Assembly: GCF_001431665.1 (NCBI RefSeq)
Contig: NZ_LLXV01000015.1
Span: 1 to 64,000, forward strand
Length of the DNA: 64,000 nt
Reading direction: 5' to 3'
Source: Stenotrophomonas beteli
Lineage (GTDB): Bacteria; Pseudomonadota; Gammaproteobacteria; Xanthomonadales; Xanthomonadaceae
Shown: positions 36,901-45,269 of the stretch, one piece after another
Numbering within the stretch: position 1 is the stretch's first letter
Layout of the letters: every line of letters begins with the position of its first letter
Made by a program: the position numbers and the translations under genes
The notes under the pieces: generated by a model
Databases searched by the model: none
Told to the model about the DNA's origin: nothing
Seen by the model: only the letters and a program-made list of their open reading frames with translations

Positions 36901-37521
36901 TTATGCCGCCGCCAGCTCCGCGTCGATCTGCCGCGAACGGTCGAACGCCGTCATCGCGCTCATCCGTTCGATGTAGGCGGCGGTCGCCGGTGCCGGCTGC
37001 ACCAGGCCAAAGGCCGTGGTCCAGGCCAGCGCATTGCCCCACAGCACGTCGGCGGCACTCATGGTCTCGCCCAGCAGGTACGGGCCCTGCGCCAGCTGGG
37101 CCTCGATCACCTGCAGCACGGTCTCGGCATCGTTGTAGGGCGACATCAGGCGCGGCGGCGGCTCGCGGTGCATCGCCTTGTCGATCATTGCCGGTTCGAA
37201 GCACGCGCCGTAGAACGCCATCCAGCGCAGGTAGGGGCCGCGCAGGGCATCGCCGATCGGCGGCGCCAGCCCGGCTTCCGGGTACAGGTCGGCCAGATAC
37301 AGGTAGATCGCCACCTGCTCGGTGACCAGTGCACCGTTGTGGACGATGGCCGGCACCTTGCCCATCGGGTTGATGGCCAGGTAGGCCGGGGCCAGGTTGG
37401 CGCCGGCCTTCAGGTCCAGCACCTGCATGCGGTAGTCGGCACCGAGCGCTTCGAGCAGGGCCACCGCGCCGCTGGAGCGGGATCGGGCGGCGTGGTACAG
37501 GGTGATCTGGCGTGAGGTCAT
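36901..37521 (-). CDS. Glutathione S-transferase family protein
   Basis: A 206-residue protein with a thioredoxin-like N-terminal domain (ITLYHAARSRSSGAVALLEALG; the Ser residues at about 10-12 are candidates for glutathione activation; NPMGKVPAIV is the cis-Pro loop) and an all-helical C-terminal domain. VTEQVAIYLYLADLYP is the glutathione-contact block. The ATG at 37521 has AGGAG eight bases upstream. It is divergent to the WYL regulator 80 bp away, which is its most likely regulator. Confidence 0.87.
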   Translation of the reverse strand: MTSRQITLYHAARSRSSGAVALLEALGADYRMQVLDLKAGANLAPAYLAINPMGKVPAIVHNGALVTEQVAIYLYLADLYPEAGLAPPIGDALRGPYLRWMAFYGACFEPAMIDKAMHREPPPRLMSPYNDAETVLQVIEAQLAQGPYLLGETMSAADVLWGNALAWTTAFGLVQPAPATAAYIERMSAMTAFDRSRQIDAELAAA

Positions 37522-37601
37522 GGCAGTGCTCCTTGCGTTGGGTGGTGAACTGGAGGCCATCGTGGGGCACTATTGAGGACGACTTCTGTCCTCGATCCTT
37601 C

Positions 37602-38570
37602 ATGCGCCATACCGCCCATCGCCTGTTGCGCCTGATCGCCCTGCTGCAGGCCCGCCGCCAGTGGTCCGGGGCCGAACTGGCCGAGCGCATGGGCGTGGAC
37701 CGGCGCAGCATCCGCCGCGACATCGAGCGCCTGCGCGAACTCGGTTATCCGGTGCAGGCCTCGGCCGGGGTCGGCGGCGGCTATCAGCTTGGGGCGGGTG
37801 CACCGGTGCTGCCGATGCTGCTGGACGAGGAGGAAGCGACCACCCTGGCCATTGCCCTGCGCGCGGCCTCGGCCACCGTCGCCGGCATCGATGACACCGC
37901 GCGCGGGCTGCTGTCCAAGCTCGACCCGCTGGTGCCGACCCGCCGCCGCCAGCAGGCCGGGGAGGTGCACGCCGCCACCGCAACCCTGTCCGAACTGCCG
38001 GCCACCGACGCACGCCTGCTTGGCCGCCTGGCCCAGCATTGCCGGCAGGCGTCGCGGCTGGCTTTCGAGTACCGCAGCGCGCAGGACGCGGTGACCCAGC
38101 GCGAGGTCGAAGCCCAGCATCTGGTCAACTATGGCCGCCGCTGGTACCTGCTGGCCTGGGATCTGGGCCGCCAGGACTGGCGCACCCTGCGCGTGGACCG
38201 GATGGGAGCGGTGCGCGAATGCACCGAGCCGGGCCTGCATCGGCGCACCCCGGCTCCGCCGGACGTGATGGTGCGGCAGGCGGTCAGCCAGGCACCGTTC
38301 GCGTTGCAGGCCATCGTGCGCCTGGCCGGCAGCCATTCCGAGCTGGAGGGCCACATCCCGCCCTGGTGCGGGGTACTGGAGGCCGACGGCGCGGAGCATT
38401 GCCTGCTGCGGATGGGGGCCGAGAGCCGCGGCATGATGCTGGCGCAGATCCTCAGCCTGGACCGCGTACCGGTGGCACTGTGGACGACGCCGCCCGGCCT
38501 GCGTGAGGAACTGGCGGAACGGCTGGCCGGGCTGGGGCAGGTGCTGGCTGTGCGGCCGGTCACAGGCTGA
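37602..38570 (+). CDS. WYL-domain transcriptional regulator (YafY type)
   Basis: 322 residues: an N-terminal HTH_11 winged helix (RLLRLIALLQARRQWSGAELAERMGVDRRSIRRDI), a linker, then a WYL domain at about 140-220 (FEYRSAQDAVTQREVEAQHLVNYGRRWYLLAWD) and a WCX C-terminal extension. Such proteins are usually ligand-responsive repressors or activators of an adjacent gene, here the divergent glutathione transferase. The ATG at 37602 precedes the HTH directly; starts upstream would overlap the GST promoter region. Confidence 0.88.
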   Translation: MRHTAHRLLRLIALLQARRQWSGAELAERMGVDRRSIRRDIERLRELGYPVQASAGVGGGYQLGAGAPVLPMLLDEEEATTLAIALRAASATVAGIDDTARGLLSKLDPLVPTRRRQQAGEVHAATATLSELPATDARLLGRLAQHCRQASRLAFEYRSAQDAVTQREVEAQHLVNYGRRWYLLAWDLGRQDWRTLRVDRMGAVRECTEPGLHRRTPAPPDVMVRQAVSQAPFALQAIVRLAGSHSELEGHIPPWCGVLEADGAEHCLLRMGAESRGMMLAQILSLDRVPVALWTTPPGLREELAERLAGLGQVLAVRPVTG

Positions 38571-38616
38571 GCCGCGTGGCTTGGCAAGTTCCGGCGAAGC
38601 TGGGACACTCGCCGCC

Positions 38617-39540
38617 ATGAAGGGGATACTGGGGACAACGGCGATCATCATCGCTGCGCTGACCGCTGCGCCGGCCAGCGCCGGAACCCTGTTCAAGTGC
38701 CAGGGCGCCGATGGCGTCACCAGCTATGTCAGCAAGCGCGTGGCCGGGGCCCGCTGCAGCACCATCAGCTACAGCCGCGACACCCGCCCGGCGCCGCGTC
38801 CCATGATGGCGGCGCCGAAACCGGCGGCGACCCTGGTGGCCAGCATCGAGCGCAACCCGGTCGCGGTCACCGCCAGTGCCGCCGCGCCGGCCGTGGCCGC
38901 ACCGACGCCGACGCCGACGCCCGCCGCAGCACCCGCGCCGGCAGCGTCACGCGGCGGACGCATGGTCAGTGGCCAGGTCTATTCCTTCATGAAGGATGGC
39001 GTGCGCCACTACACCAGCGCACGCCCGACCCAGGTCGCCAACCTCGGCCCGGTGCGCACCATCCGCTACAGCTTCATGGAGCGCTGCTATGCCTGCGGGG
39101 TCAACCCGCGGGTCGACTTCGGCACGGTACGCCTGAACACCACCGCGTTCCACAGCGAGATCAGCTCGGCCGCACGCGAGTTCGGCGTGGACGAGGCAGT
39201 GGTGCGCGCGATCATCCATGCCGAGTCGGCCTACAACCCGACCGCGCTCAGCCGCGCCGGCGCGCAGGGCCTGATGCAGTTGATGCCGCCCACTGCCGCG
39301 CGGTTCGGCGTAAGCGATTCCTACGACGCCGGGCAGAACATCCGCGGTGGCGTGCAGTACCTGGCCTGGTTGTTGAAGCGCTTCAACGGCGATCTGACCC
39401 TGGCCGCAGCGGGTTACAACGCAGGTGAGGGCGCGGTCGACCGCCATGGTGGCGTACCGCCCTACAGCGAGACCCAGTACTACGTGCGCCGGGTCGGCCA
39501 GCTGGCCGAGCGTTATCGCACCGCCCTGAGTCACCAGTAG
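38617..39540 (+). CDS. Exported lytic transglycosylase (SLT domain) with DUF4124-like N-terminus
   Basis: 307 residues. A signal peptide (GTTAIIIAALTAAPASA) is followed by a DUF4124-like segment (TLFKCQGADGVTSYVSKR), an Ala/Pro-rich linker of about 50 residues with repeated PTPTPT, and a C-terminal SLT domain (about 180-300). The catalytic Glu is in IIHAESAYNPTALS, with GLMQLMPPTAARFG and AAGYNAGEGAV completing the lysozyme-like fold. It cleaves peptidoglycan glycan strands in the periplasm. Starts upstream of 38617 lie in the WYL gene. Confidence 0.9.
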   Translation: MKGILGTTAIIIAALTAAPASAGTLFKCQGADGVTSYVSKRVAGARCSTISYSRDTRPAPRPMMAAPKPAATLVASIERNPVAVTASAAAPAVAAPTPTPTPAAAPAPAASRGGRMVSGQVYSFMKDGVRHYTSARPTQVANLGPVRTIRYSFMERCYACGVNPRVDFGTVRLNTTAFHSEISSAAREFGVDEAVVRAIIHAESAYNPTALSRAGAQGLMQLMPPTAARFGVSDSYDAGQNIRGGVQYLAWLLKRFNGDLTLAAAGYNAGEGAVDRHGGVPPYSETQYYVRRVGQLAERYRTALSHQ

Positions 39541-39551
39541 GTGCCGACCGG

Positions 39552-39578
39552 GTAGGTGCCGACTGTTGGTCGGCACTC
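39552..39578. repeat. REP-like hairpin
   Basis: GTAGGTGCCGACTGTTGGTCGGCACTC: an 8-bp stem GTGCCGAC/GTCGGCAC after a GTAG tip, a variant of the SMAG type, 12 bp downstream of the transglycosylase stop. Confidence 0.7.
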
Positions 39579-39702
39579 CTTGCAGAGAGCGTTGTGTGGC
39601 GCGCGACGGTTCCGCTACACTCGGCCAAGATTCAATGCGGCTCTGGCCCCCACCGGATCCGCTGGCAGCCTTAAAGCTACCTAATCAATATCGGAGTGCC
39701 GG

Positions 39703-40323
39703 ATGGCCAACGATGGGGTACACGATCCAGTCAACACCGGACGTCGGCGTTTTCTTTCTGCCACCACAGCCGTGGTGGGTGCCGTCGGCGTCGGATTCAC
39801 CGCAGTTCCTTTCATCAAGTCCTGGAACCCCAGTGCCCGCGCCAAGCTTGCCGGCGCACCGGTGGTCGCCGACATCAGCGCCCTGCAGGAAGGCCAACGC
39901 CTGATCGTGGAATGGCGTGGCCAGCCGATCTGGATCGTCAAACGGTCCAAGGCCATCCTCGATGCGCTGCACGGGCTGGATGGCCGCCTCAAGGACCCCG
40001 AGTCCGGCGAGAAGGACCAGCAGCCGGACTACGTGCTCAAGCAGAACCCCGAGCTGCGCTCGATCAAGCCGGACATCTCCGTGCTGGTCGGCCTGTGCAC
40101 GCACCTGGGCTGCTCGCCGGAAATGGTCGCCGAGATCCGGCCCGAGCCCTATGACCCGCAGTGGAAGGGCGGCTACTTCTGCCCCTGCCACAAGTCGCGC
40201 TTCGACATGTCCGGCCGCGTCTTCAAGGACGTGCCGGCGCCGATCAACCTGAAGGTGCCCGCGCACCACTACCAGGACGACAACACCATCATCATCGGTG
40301 TCGATCCGCAGGGGGCTGCCTGA
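39703..40323 (+). CDS. petA: Ubiquinol-cytochrome c reductase iron-sulfur subunit (Rieske)
   Basis: 206 residues. The N-terminus is a twin-arginine-like anchor (TGRRRFLSATTAVVGAVGVG). The two Rieske cluster boxes are CTHLGC and CPCHKSRFDMSG, providing the two Cys and two His ligands plus the structural disulfide. It transfers electrons from ubiquinol at the Qo site to cytochrome c1. It has GGAG about ten bases before the ATG. Its stop overlaps the petB start as TGATG. Confidence 0.97.
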   Translation: MANDGVHDPVNTGRRRFLSATTAVVGAVGVGFTAVPFIKSWNPSARAKLAGAPVVADISALQEGQRLIVEWRGQPIWIVKRSKAILDALHGLDGRLKDPESGEKDQQPDYVLKQNPELRSIKPDISVLVGLCTHLGCSPEMVAEIRPEPYDPQWKGGYFCPCHKSRFDMSGRVFKDVPAPINLKVPAHHYQDDNTIIIGVDPQGAA

Positions 40324-41582
40324 TGGCCAATATCCTCAGCCGTACCGCCAGCGGCGTGGCCGACTGGGTCAACGCGCGCGCGCCCGGCCTGATGCCGGTG
40401 TACCGCAAGCACGTCAGCGAGTACTACGCGCCGAAGAACTTCAACATCTGGTACTACTTCGGTTCGCTGGCGCTGCTGGTGCTGGTCAACCAGATCGTCA
40501 CCGGCATCTTCCTGACGATGCACTACAAGACCAACGCCGCCGAGGCGTTCGGCTCCATCGAATACATCATGCGTGATGTGGAGTGGGGCTGGCTGATCCG
40601 CTACATGCACTCCACCGGGGCCTCGCTGTTCTTCATCGTGGTCTACCTGCACATGTTCCGCGGGCTGCTCTACGGCAGCTACCAGAAGCCGCGCGAGCTG
40701 GTGTGGATCCTCGGCATGCTGATCTACCTGGTGCTGATGGCCGAAGCCTTCATGGGCTACGTACTGCCCTGGGGCCAGATGTCGTTCTGGGGCGCCAAGG
40801 TGATCATCTCGCTGTTCGGCGCGATACCGGTGATCGGCAACGGCCTGACCGAATGGATCATGGGTGACTACCTGCCCAGCGACGCCACGCTCAACCGCTT
40901 CTTCGCGCTGCACGTCATCGCACTGCCGCTGGTGCTGCTGCTGCTGGTGGTGCTGCATCTGGGCGCGCTGCACGAAGTAGGGTCGAACAACCCCGACGGC
41001 GTGGAGATCAAGAAGGGGCCGAAGGGCAACCGGTGGTCGCCGAACGCCCCGGCCGATGGCATTCCGTTCCACCCGTACTACACGCTCAAGGATGGCGTCG
41101 GTGCCGGCTTCCTGCTGATCATCGCCGCTTTCATCATCTTCTTCGCGCCGGGTTTCGGCGGGCTGTTCCTGGAGCACGACAACTTCACCGAGGCCAACCG
41201 CCTGGTGACCCCGGAGCACATCAAGCCGGTCTGGTACTACACGCCGTACTACGCGATGTTGCGCGTGGTACCGAACAAGCTGGGCGGCGTGCTGGTGATG
41301 TTCTCGGCCATCGCGATCCTGTTCCTGGTGCCGTGGCTGGACAAGGCGCGGGTGAAGTCGGTGCGTTACCGCGGCTGGATCTCGAAGGTGATGCTGGGCG
41401 TACTGGCGGTGTGCTTTGTGTGGCTGGGCGTGATCGGCTCCGGCCCCGGCACCGACGTGCACGAGACCTACATCGGGCGGGTGCTGACCTTCCTGTACTT
41501 CGCGTTCTTCATCACCATGCCGCTATGGACAAGGCTGGACAAGACCAAGCCGGTACCGGAGAGGGTGACCACGCATGACTGA
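40323..41582 (+). CDS. petB: Ubiquinol-cytochrome c reductase cytochrome b subunit
   Basis: 419 residues with eight or more membrane helices. The paired heme His residues are visible in YMHSTGASLFFIVVYLHMFRG and RFFALHVIALPLVLLLLVVLH. The Qo-site motif reads PVWY (HIKPVWYYTPYYAML) instead of the canonical PEWY. The ATG at 40323 sits in the petA stop; the longer frame from 40161 runs inside petA. The stop overlaps petC by eight bases. Confidence 0.97.
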   Translation: MANILSRTASGVADWVNARAPGLMPVYRKHVSEYYAPKNFNIWYYFGSLALLVLVNQIVTGIFLTMHYKTNAAEAFGSIEYIMRDVEWGWLIRYMHSTGASLFFIVVYLHMFRGLLYGSYQKPRELVWILGMLIYLVLMAEAFMGYVLPWGQMSFWGAKVIISLFGAIPVIGNGLTEWIMGDYLPSDATLNRFFALHVIALPLVLLLLVVLHLGALHEVGSNNPDGVEIKKGPKGNRWSPNAPADGIPFHPYYTLKDGVGAGFLLIIAAFIIFFAPGFGGLFLEHDNFTEANRLVTPEHIKPVWYYTPYYAMLRVVPNKLGGVLVMFSAIAILFLVPWLDKARVKSVRYRGWISKVMLGVLAVCFVWLGVIGSGPGTDVHETYIGRVLTFLYFAFFITMPLWTRLDKTKPVPERVTTHD

Positions 41583-42324
41583 GCGCTGGATGGTCCGGCT
41601 GGCCCTGGCGGCCACCCTGATGCTGGGCAGTTTCCTGGCTTCCGCCGCCGAGGGCGGCACCCCGCTGCTGCAGGCCGGCAACGACCTCGGCGACCGGGCG
41701 TCGCTGCAGCGCGGCGCGCAGCTGTACATGAATTACTGTTCCGGCTGCCATGCGCTGAAGTACCTGCGCTATTCACGGATGGCGGAGGATCTGGGCCTGA
41801 CCGAGGAAGAGGTGATGAACAACCTCAACTTCACCGGCGCGGCGATCGGTGACCCGATCCCGGTGGCGATGCCCAAGGAAAACGCCGAGAAGTGGTTCGG
41901 AAAGATGCCGCCGGACCTCAGCCTGATCTCGCGTGTACGGGGCAGTGACTGGGTCTACACCTACCTCAAGTCGTTCTACCTGGACAGCAGCCGTCCGCTG
42001 GGCTGGAACAACGCCTTGTTCGCCAATGCGTCCATGCCCAACCCGCTGTGGGAGATGCAGGGCCTGCAGCACGCGGTGCATGGCAAGCCCGAGGCACCGG
42101 GGATGGACCCGCCGGTGACCGGCCTGAAGATCGAAACGCCGGGTGCGGTCGATCCTGGCCAGTACGACCAGGCGGTGCGTGACATCACCAACTTCCTCGA
42201 ATATGCCGGCGAGCCGGCCGCGCTCAAGCGCCAGCAACTGGGCGTCTGGGTGATCCTGTTCCTGGCCCTGCTGACCTTCCTGCTGTATCTGCTGAAGAAG
42301 GAATACTGGAAGGACGTTCACTGA
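41575..42324 (+). CDS. petC: Ubiquinol-cytochrome c reductase cytochrome c1 subunit
   Basis: 249 residues with a signal peptide (LALAATLMLGSFLASAA), a single CxxCH heme site (CSGCHALKYLRYSRM) and a C-terminal membrane anchor (LGVWVILFLALLTFLLYLLKKEYW). The sixth-ligand Met is probably in NASMPNPLWEM. It completes the bc1 operon petABC. The sspA gene follows after 134 bp, a common order in gammaproteobacteria. Confidence 0.97.
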   Translation: MTERWMVRLALAATLMLGSFLASAAEGGTPLLQAGNDLGDRASLQRGAQLYMNYCSGCHALKYLRYSRMAEDLGLTEEEVMNNLNFTGAAIGDPIPVAMPKENAEKWFGKMPPDLSLISRVRGSDWVYTYLKSFYLDSSRPLGWNNALFANASMPNPLWEMQGLQHAVHGKPEAPGMDPPVTGLKIETPGAVDPGQYDQAVRDITNFLEYAGEPAALKRQQLGVWVILFLALLTFLLYLLKKEYWKDVH

Positions 42325-42458
42325 TTCTGCCGCCGGCGGTCATGCAAGCCTATTGGCTTTTGTGATGGCCGGTTGCACACTCGGGGAGGAGTCGACCGCT
42401 GGCACGGTGCTGGCGGCGCCGATGCGGCAGGCGGTCTCCTGTCGTAGGAGAGCCTTTG

Positions 42459-43094
42459 ATGGCGGCGAGCGTACGCATGCGCAATACACTGACGCTGTTT
42501 TCCTCGAACGACGACGTACTGTGCCACCGTGTACGCCTGGTCCTGGCGGCCAAGGGCGTCACCTTCGACTTCGTTCCGGTCGATCCGCAGAACCCGCCTG
42601 AAGACCTGATCGATCTCAATCCGTACCACTCGGTACCGACCCTGGTCGAGCGCGAGCTGGTGCTGTACGCCGCATCGGTGGTCAGCGAATACCTGGACGA
42701 GCGCTACCCGCATCCGCCGCTGATGCCGGTCGATCCGCTCTCCCGCGCGCGCATCCGCCTGGCCATGCTGCGCATCGAGCACGACTGGGTGCCGCAGGTG
42801 CAGGCCATCCAGCTGGGCAACAAGACCCAGGCCGAGGCCGGGCGCAAGCGCCTGAAGGAACTGCTGACCGCCTCGTTGCCGCTGTTCAAGGCCAGCAAGT
42901 TCTTCCTCAATCCGGAAATGAGCCTGGCCGACTGCGCGATGGCACCGATCATCTGGCGCCTGCAGTCACTGGACGTGCCGCTGCCCAAGGACGGCAAGGC
43001 GATCGAGGACTACGGCAACCGAATCTTCCGCCACCCCGGTTTCGTCCGCAGCCTGACCGACCAGGAAAAGAAACTGCGCGATCTGCCGGTCTGA
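42459..43094 (+). CDS. sspA: Stringent starvation protein A (RNA polymerase-associated, GST fold)
   Basis: 211 residues of the GST-like SspA family: N-terminal thioredoxin fold (LTLFSSNDDVLCHRVRLVLAAKG, NPYHSVPTLVERELVLYAA) and helical domain with the PHP-like YPHPPLMPVDP surface that contacts sigma70. It affects transcription and stress responses and is not an active transferase. AGGAG lies about eight bases before the ATG at 42459. An alternative ATG (MRNTLTL) lies six codons further in. sspB follows, as usual. Confidence 0.92.
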   Translation: MAASVRMRNTLTLFSSNDDVLCHRVRLVLAAKGVTFDFVPVDPQNPPEDLIDLNPYHSVPTLVERELVLYAASVVSEYLDERYPHPPLMPVDPLSRARIRLAMLRIEHDWVPQVQAIQLGNKTQAEAGRKRLKELLTASLPLFKASKFFLNPEMSLADCAMAPIIWRLQSLDVPLPKDGKAIEDYGNRIFRHPGFVRSLTDQEKKLRDLPV

Positions 43095-43178
43095 TCCGGC
43101 CACGCCTTACCCGTCTGCACGCCGACCGGTGTGCAGGCGATCTGCCCCGGCGGGGCGCCGGGCGCGTACACTTCACGC

Positions 43179-43631
43179 ATGACCGAAGACTTCTTCCACA
43201 TGACCAGCCACCGCCCGTACCTGCTGCGGGCGCTGGTGGAATGGATCAACGACAACCAGCTGACTCCGCACATCCTGGTCGATGCCGGCGTTCCCGGCGT
43301 ACAGGTGCCGCCTTCGGCGGTCAAGGATGGCCGGGTCGTGCTCAATATTGCCGAACGTGCCGTCGTGCGGCTGATGATCGACAACGAGATGGTGAGCTTC
43401 TCGGCGCGCTTCTCCGGCACCAGCTATCCGGTGCAGGTGCCGATCAGTGCCGTGCTGGCCGTCTATGCCCGCGAAACCGGGCAGGGCATGGCGCTGCCGG
43501 ACGATATCCCGGGCAACGAGACGGCGCCGACCAGCGACGAGCTGCTGCATGACGACAGCACGCCGCCGGACGATACGCCTCCGGCCAGCCCGCCGCCGAA
43601 GGGGCGCCCGACCCTGCGCGTGGTCAAGTAA
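43179..43631 (+). CDS. sspB: ClpXP specificity-enhancing adaptor SspB
   Basis: 150 residues. The folded domain (MTSHRPYLLRALVEWINDN to about 110) binds ssrA-tagged substrates; NIAERAVVRLMIDNEMVSFSARFSG is the peptide groove. A Pro/Asp-rich linker follows, and the C-terminal tail GRPTLRVVK is the canonical ClpX-docking motif. The start could also be the ATG at 43200, seven codons later, where most family members begin. Confidence 0.93.
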   Translation: MTEDFFHMTSHRPYLLRALVEWINDNQLTPHILVDAGVPGVQVPPSAVKDGRVVLNIAERAVVRLMIDNEMVSFSARFSGTSYPVQVPISAVLAVYARETGQGMALPDDIPGNETAPTSDELLHDDSTPPDDTPPASPPPKGRPTLRVVK

Positions 43632-43634
43632 GGG

Positions 43635-43660
43635 TGGGTGCCGGCCGTGGGTCGGCACAC
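43635..43660. repeat. REP-like hairpin
   Basis: GTGGGTGCCGGCCGTGGGTCGGCACAC: an imperfect GTGCCG-x-C/G-x-CGGCAC stem located between the convergent sspB and DUF3301 genes; a possible bidirectional transcript end. Confidence 0.55.
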
Positions 43661-43669
43661 CTTCAGCCC

Positions 43670-44020
43670 TTACACATCCTCGGCATCGTCCACATCCGGC
43701 CGGATCTGGCTGATCCGCGCCGCGCCCGGCCCTGTGAATGAAATCAGCTGGTCGCCGCGCAGCACCATGCGACCCACGTGGCGATCGATGCCGTCGTAGG
43801 AATACTCGAACTTGAAGGTGCGCTCGAAGCCGAGCCGGCCATCTTCGCCGCGCGACAGGCGCAGGCCGGTGGCGTGCACCGCCTGGTCCAGCCATTGCAC
43901 GTCGGCTGCGCGGCAGGCATTGCGGCCCAGCTCGACCGCGCGCTCGGCGGCCGAACGCGCCGCGTTCCAGAAGAAATAGATGATTCCGCCGGCAATCAGC
44001 AACAGCAGCAGGGTGGGCAT
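43670..44020 (-). CDS. DUF3301 family membrane-anchored protein
   Basis: 116 residues with one N-terminal membrane segment (MPTLLLLLIAGGIIYFFW) and a cytosolic domain with RAAERAVELGRNACRAADVQWLDQ-like helix followed by beta strands (FERTFKFEYSYDG, RMVLRGDQLISF), typical of DUF3301. No function is known. The ATG at 44020 begins directly at the membrane segment; an earlier ATG at 44050 would add ten polar residues. It follows the DUF2272 gene after 67 bp on the same strand. Confidence 0.8.
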   Translation of the reverse strand: MPTLLLLLIAGGIIYFFWNAARSAAERAVELGRNACRAADVQWLDQAVHATGLRLSRGEDGRLGFERTFKFEYSYDGIDRHVGRMVLRGDQLISFTGPGAARISQIRPDVDDAEDV

Positions 44021-44087
44021 GGCGTCAGCCGTCAGAGGTCGATCCGGCAAAGATGGCGGCGAACGCGCGCTGGATCAAGCGCTGCAT

Positions 44088-45089
44088 TCACCGCCGCGGC
44101 TGCGGTTCGCTGGATATCGGTTGCGCGGGCACGATGACCGGCTGCGGCGCAGGTGCGGGCTGCACTGGCGTCGCAGTGGGCGAGGGCATCACCAGCGGTG
44201 ATGTGGCGGTCAGCTGCAGCAGGGCTGCCCAGTCCTGGCGGTTGAAGCTGCATTCGTCCTCGCGGCCCGGCGTGCAGCTGGGGTCGATGCCGGTGCTATT
44301 GCGTTCGCGCGCCGGGGGCAGCTTGATCAACCCCGTGCGATCCAGCGGCAGCAACCGCATCGCCACCGTGTTCATCACATTGCCGCCGACCAGATACAGG
44401 GTCTGGTCGCCCCCGAGATTTGCCGCCACCACCACTTCACAATGCGACTTCCAGTGGCCCACCGAGCCGTTGCCCAGCGCCTGCACCAGTCCGCTGTAAC
44501 TGAGGGTGGTGCTGCGGTCACGCAGGAAGCACAGCAGGTCACCGGGCGCCGGCTTAGCCGTGGCCGGGTCGACCAATCGATATGGCACGCCCGAAGGGCC
44601 TGCCTGATAGGCGGCGCGGATGTAATCGATGTGGCGTGGCGAGGTGTTGAAGCCAGGCACGCCAGCGCGGACCATCACCCAGGAAATGAACGCGGCCGAC
44701 CATGGGTTGTCGACCAGGAACGCGCGGCAGTCGCTGTCGGTGTAGCGCGTGCCCAACGGGGCCAGGCAACTGCTGGCGCCGGCGATGCTGCCCATGGCAT
44801 TGAGCGTGCCGCTGTCACGCCAGTAGCCGGCAACGCGCCGCCAGGCGATCAGCCCATTGTCAGCCAGGTGATCGCTTTCGGCTTCGGTGACGCTGAGGCT
44901 GGCGGCGCGGCCATCGCGATCAATGAAGGGACGGAACCACAGCCGGTGCTCGTTGCAGGCGGTGTTGCGGATGGCGACCGCCAACGGGCTCAGGCCGAAG
45001 CGGGGCGGCACGTCGCAGGCTTCTGCGGCGGCGGCGGACAAGGGCGCCGCAGCCAGCAGCAGGCAGGCAGGCAAGAGCATCCGGCGCAT
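44088..45089 (-). CDS. DUF2272 domain exported protein
   Basis: 333 residues with a signal peptide (LLPACLLLAAAPLSAAAA). The central 250 residues match DUF2272 (NPWSAAFISWVMVRAGVPGF; GDLLCFLRDRS; GHWKSHCEVVVAA), a NlpC/P60-like fold with candidate Cys and His residues, suggesting a cell-wall-related hydrolase, which is unproven. A Pro/Gln-rich tail closes the protein. The ATG at 45089 has AGGAG seven bases upstream; the longer frame to 45191 passes through a REP element. Confidence 0.8.
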   Translation of the reverse strand: MRRMLLPACLLLAAAPLSAAAAEACDVPPRFGLSPLAVAIRNTACNEHRLWFRPFIDRDGRAASLSVTEAESDHLADNGLIAWRRVAGYWRDSGTLNAMGSIAGASSCLAPLGTRYTDSDCRAFLVDNPWSAAFISWVMVRAGVPGFNTSPRHIDYIRAAYQAGPSGVPYRLVDPATAKPAPGDLLCFLRDRSTTLSYSGLVQALGNGSVGHWKSHCEVVVAANLGGDQTLYLVGGNVMNTVAMRLLPLDRTGLIKLPPARERNSTGIDPSCTPGREDECSFNRQDWAALLQLTATSPLVMPSPTATPVQPAPAPQPVIVPAQPISSEPQPRR

Positions 45090-45164
45090 GCGCGGCTCCT
45101 GTGGGGGATGACCGCAGCGTCGCAGAGGCGGCCGTAGCCGAGCCGTGAAGGCGTCCCGGGTCGT

Positions 45165-45255
45165 GTAGAGCCGGGCCCATGCCCGGCTCATCGCGCGAAG
45201 CGCGTGCAGGGCGCGCCGCAGATCGATAAGCAGCCGAGCGTAGGCTCGGTTCTAC
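45165..45255. repeat. Pair of SMAG-type REP palindromes in inverted orientation
   Basis: GTAGAGCCGGGCCCATGCCCGGCTC (from 45165) and CAGCCGAGCGTAGGCTCGGTTCTAC (to 45255), separated by about 40 bp containing GCGCG inverted repeats. This is the dimeric form usual for SMAG elements and lies between nadC and the DUF2272 gene. Confidence 0.78.
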
Positions 45256-45269
45256 AAATCCTGCTGGCC

